DNA from: Exiguobacterium alkaliphilum 12/1
GTDB taxonomy: Bacteria > Bacillota > Bacilli > Exiguobacteriales > Exiguobacteriaceae
Assembly (NCBI RefSeq): GCF_000714435.1
Contig: NZ_JJMW01000071.1
Span: 1-64,000 of the forward strand
Direction of reading: 5' to 3'
DNA: 64,000 nucleotides
The notes beneath the pieces were generated by a model that was not told the origin of the DNA, ran no database searches, and was given only the letters and a program-made list of their open reading frames with translations. The stretch's first letter is position 1, and each line of letters starts with the position of its first letter. Both the position numbers and the translations under genes were made by a program. Positions 63,998 through 64,000 of this stretch are shown in pieces.

Positions 63998-64000
63998 GAC

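Overview
The window looks like a chromosomal segment of a moderately high-GC member of the Bacillales. Gene content and order match the Bacillus subtilis comF-flg-fli-hpf-secA-prfB-ftsEX-ctpB-minJ-uvrBA-hprK-lgt-ppaX-trxB-yvcJKL neighbourhood. The size, codon use and gene mix suggest an Exiguobacterium-like species, but that genus is an inference. No rRNA, tRNA or CRISPR array was recognised.

Layout. 1-1.7 kb: the C-terminal part of a CBS/CorC membrane protein, apparently cut at the left edge, and an unknown membrane-anchored protein. 1.7-8.4 kb: comFA-comFC, then a sigma-D flagellar operon (yvyF, flgM, flgN, flgK, flgL, yviE, fliW, csrA). 8.5-15.7 kb: a diguanylate cyclase, small membrane and metabolic genes and a chemoreceptor. 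15.7-17.2 kb: an AT-rich two-gene island (an unknown protein plus a split metallo-beta-lactamase-fold protein). 17.2-20.0 kb: the main flagellin gene hag, which carries a 396-nt group I intron near its 3' end, followed by an antisense, frameshifted LAGLIDADG endonuclease gene. 20.2-23.3 kb: flaG-fliD-fliS-fliT. 25.6-30.5 kb: a leftward operon with a FliK-like protein, a stand-alone FlhB C-terminal domain, a second FliS, a second flagellin, YaaR and a DUF2225 protein, next to comK. 30.7-38.7 kb: cold-shock protein, hpf, secA, prfB, a YitT protein, cytochrome c and a BCCT transporter. 39-44.7 kb: ftsE-ftsX, an EnvC-like M23 hydrolase, ctpB and minJ. 44.7-48 kb: glpK and glpF under a cre-like site, and a TauE/SafE permease. 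48.1-54.2 kb: uvrB-uvrA and a DUF4097 protein. 55.3-58.2 kb: hprK-lgt-ppaX-yvoF. 58.5-64 kb: a TPR protein, trxB, rapZ, yvcK and whiA.

How it works together. The first half is mainly a motility regulon: FlgM restrains sigma-D, FliW and CsrA control flagellin translation, and FliS, FliT and FlgN chaperone exported subunits. Sigma-D promoters (TAAA-N15-TCCGATAT) can be read directly before yvyF/flgM and before hag; both lie inside the last codons of the upstream gene. The hag leader has several GGA motifs for CsrA, one in the Shine-Dalgarno.

The most unusual element is the hag intron. Its P1 loop carries 14 codons and a stop that rebuild the flagellin C-terminus in frame. Unspliced and spliced mRNAs therefore both encode 468-residue flagellins that differ at three positions. 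The endonuclease that may once have mobilised the intron lies outside it, on the other strand, broken at an A-run.
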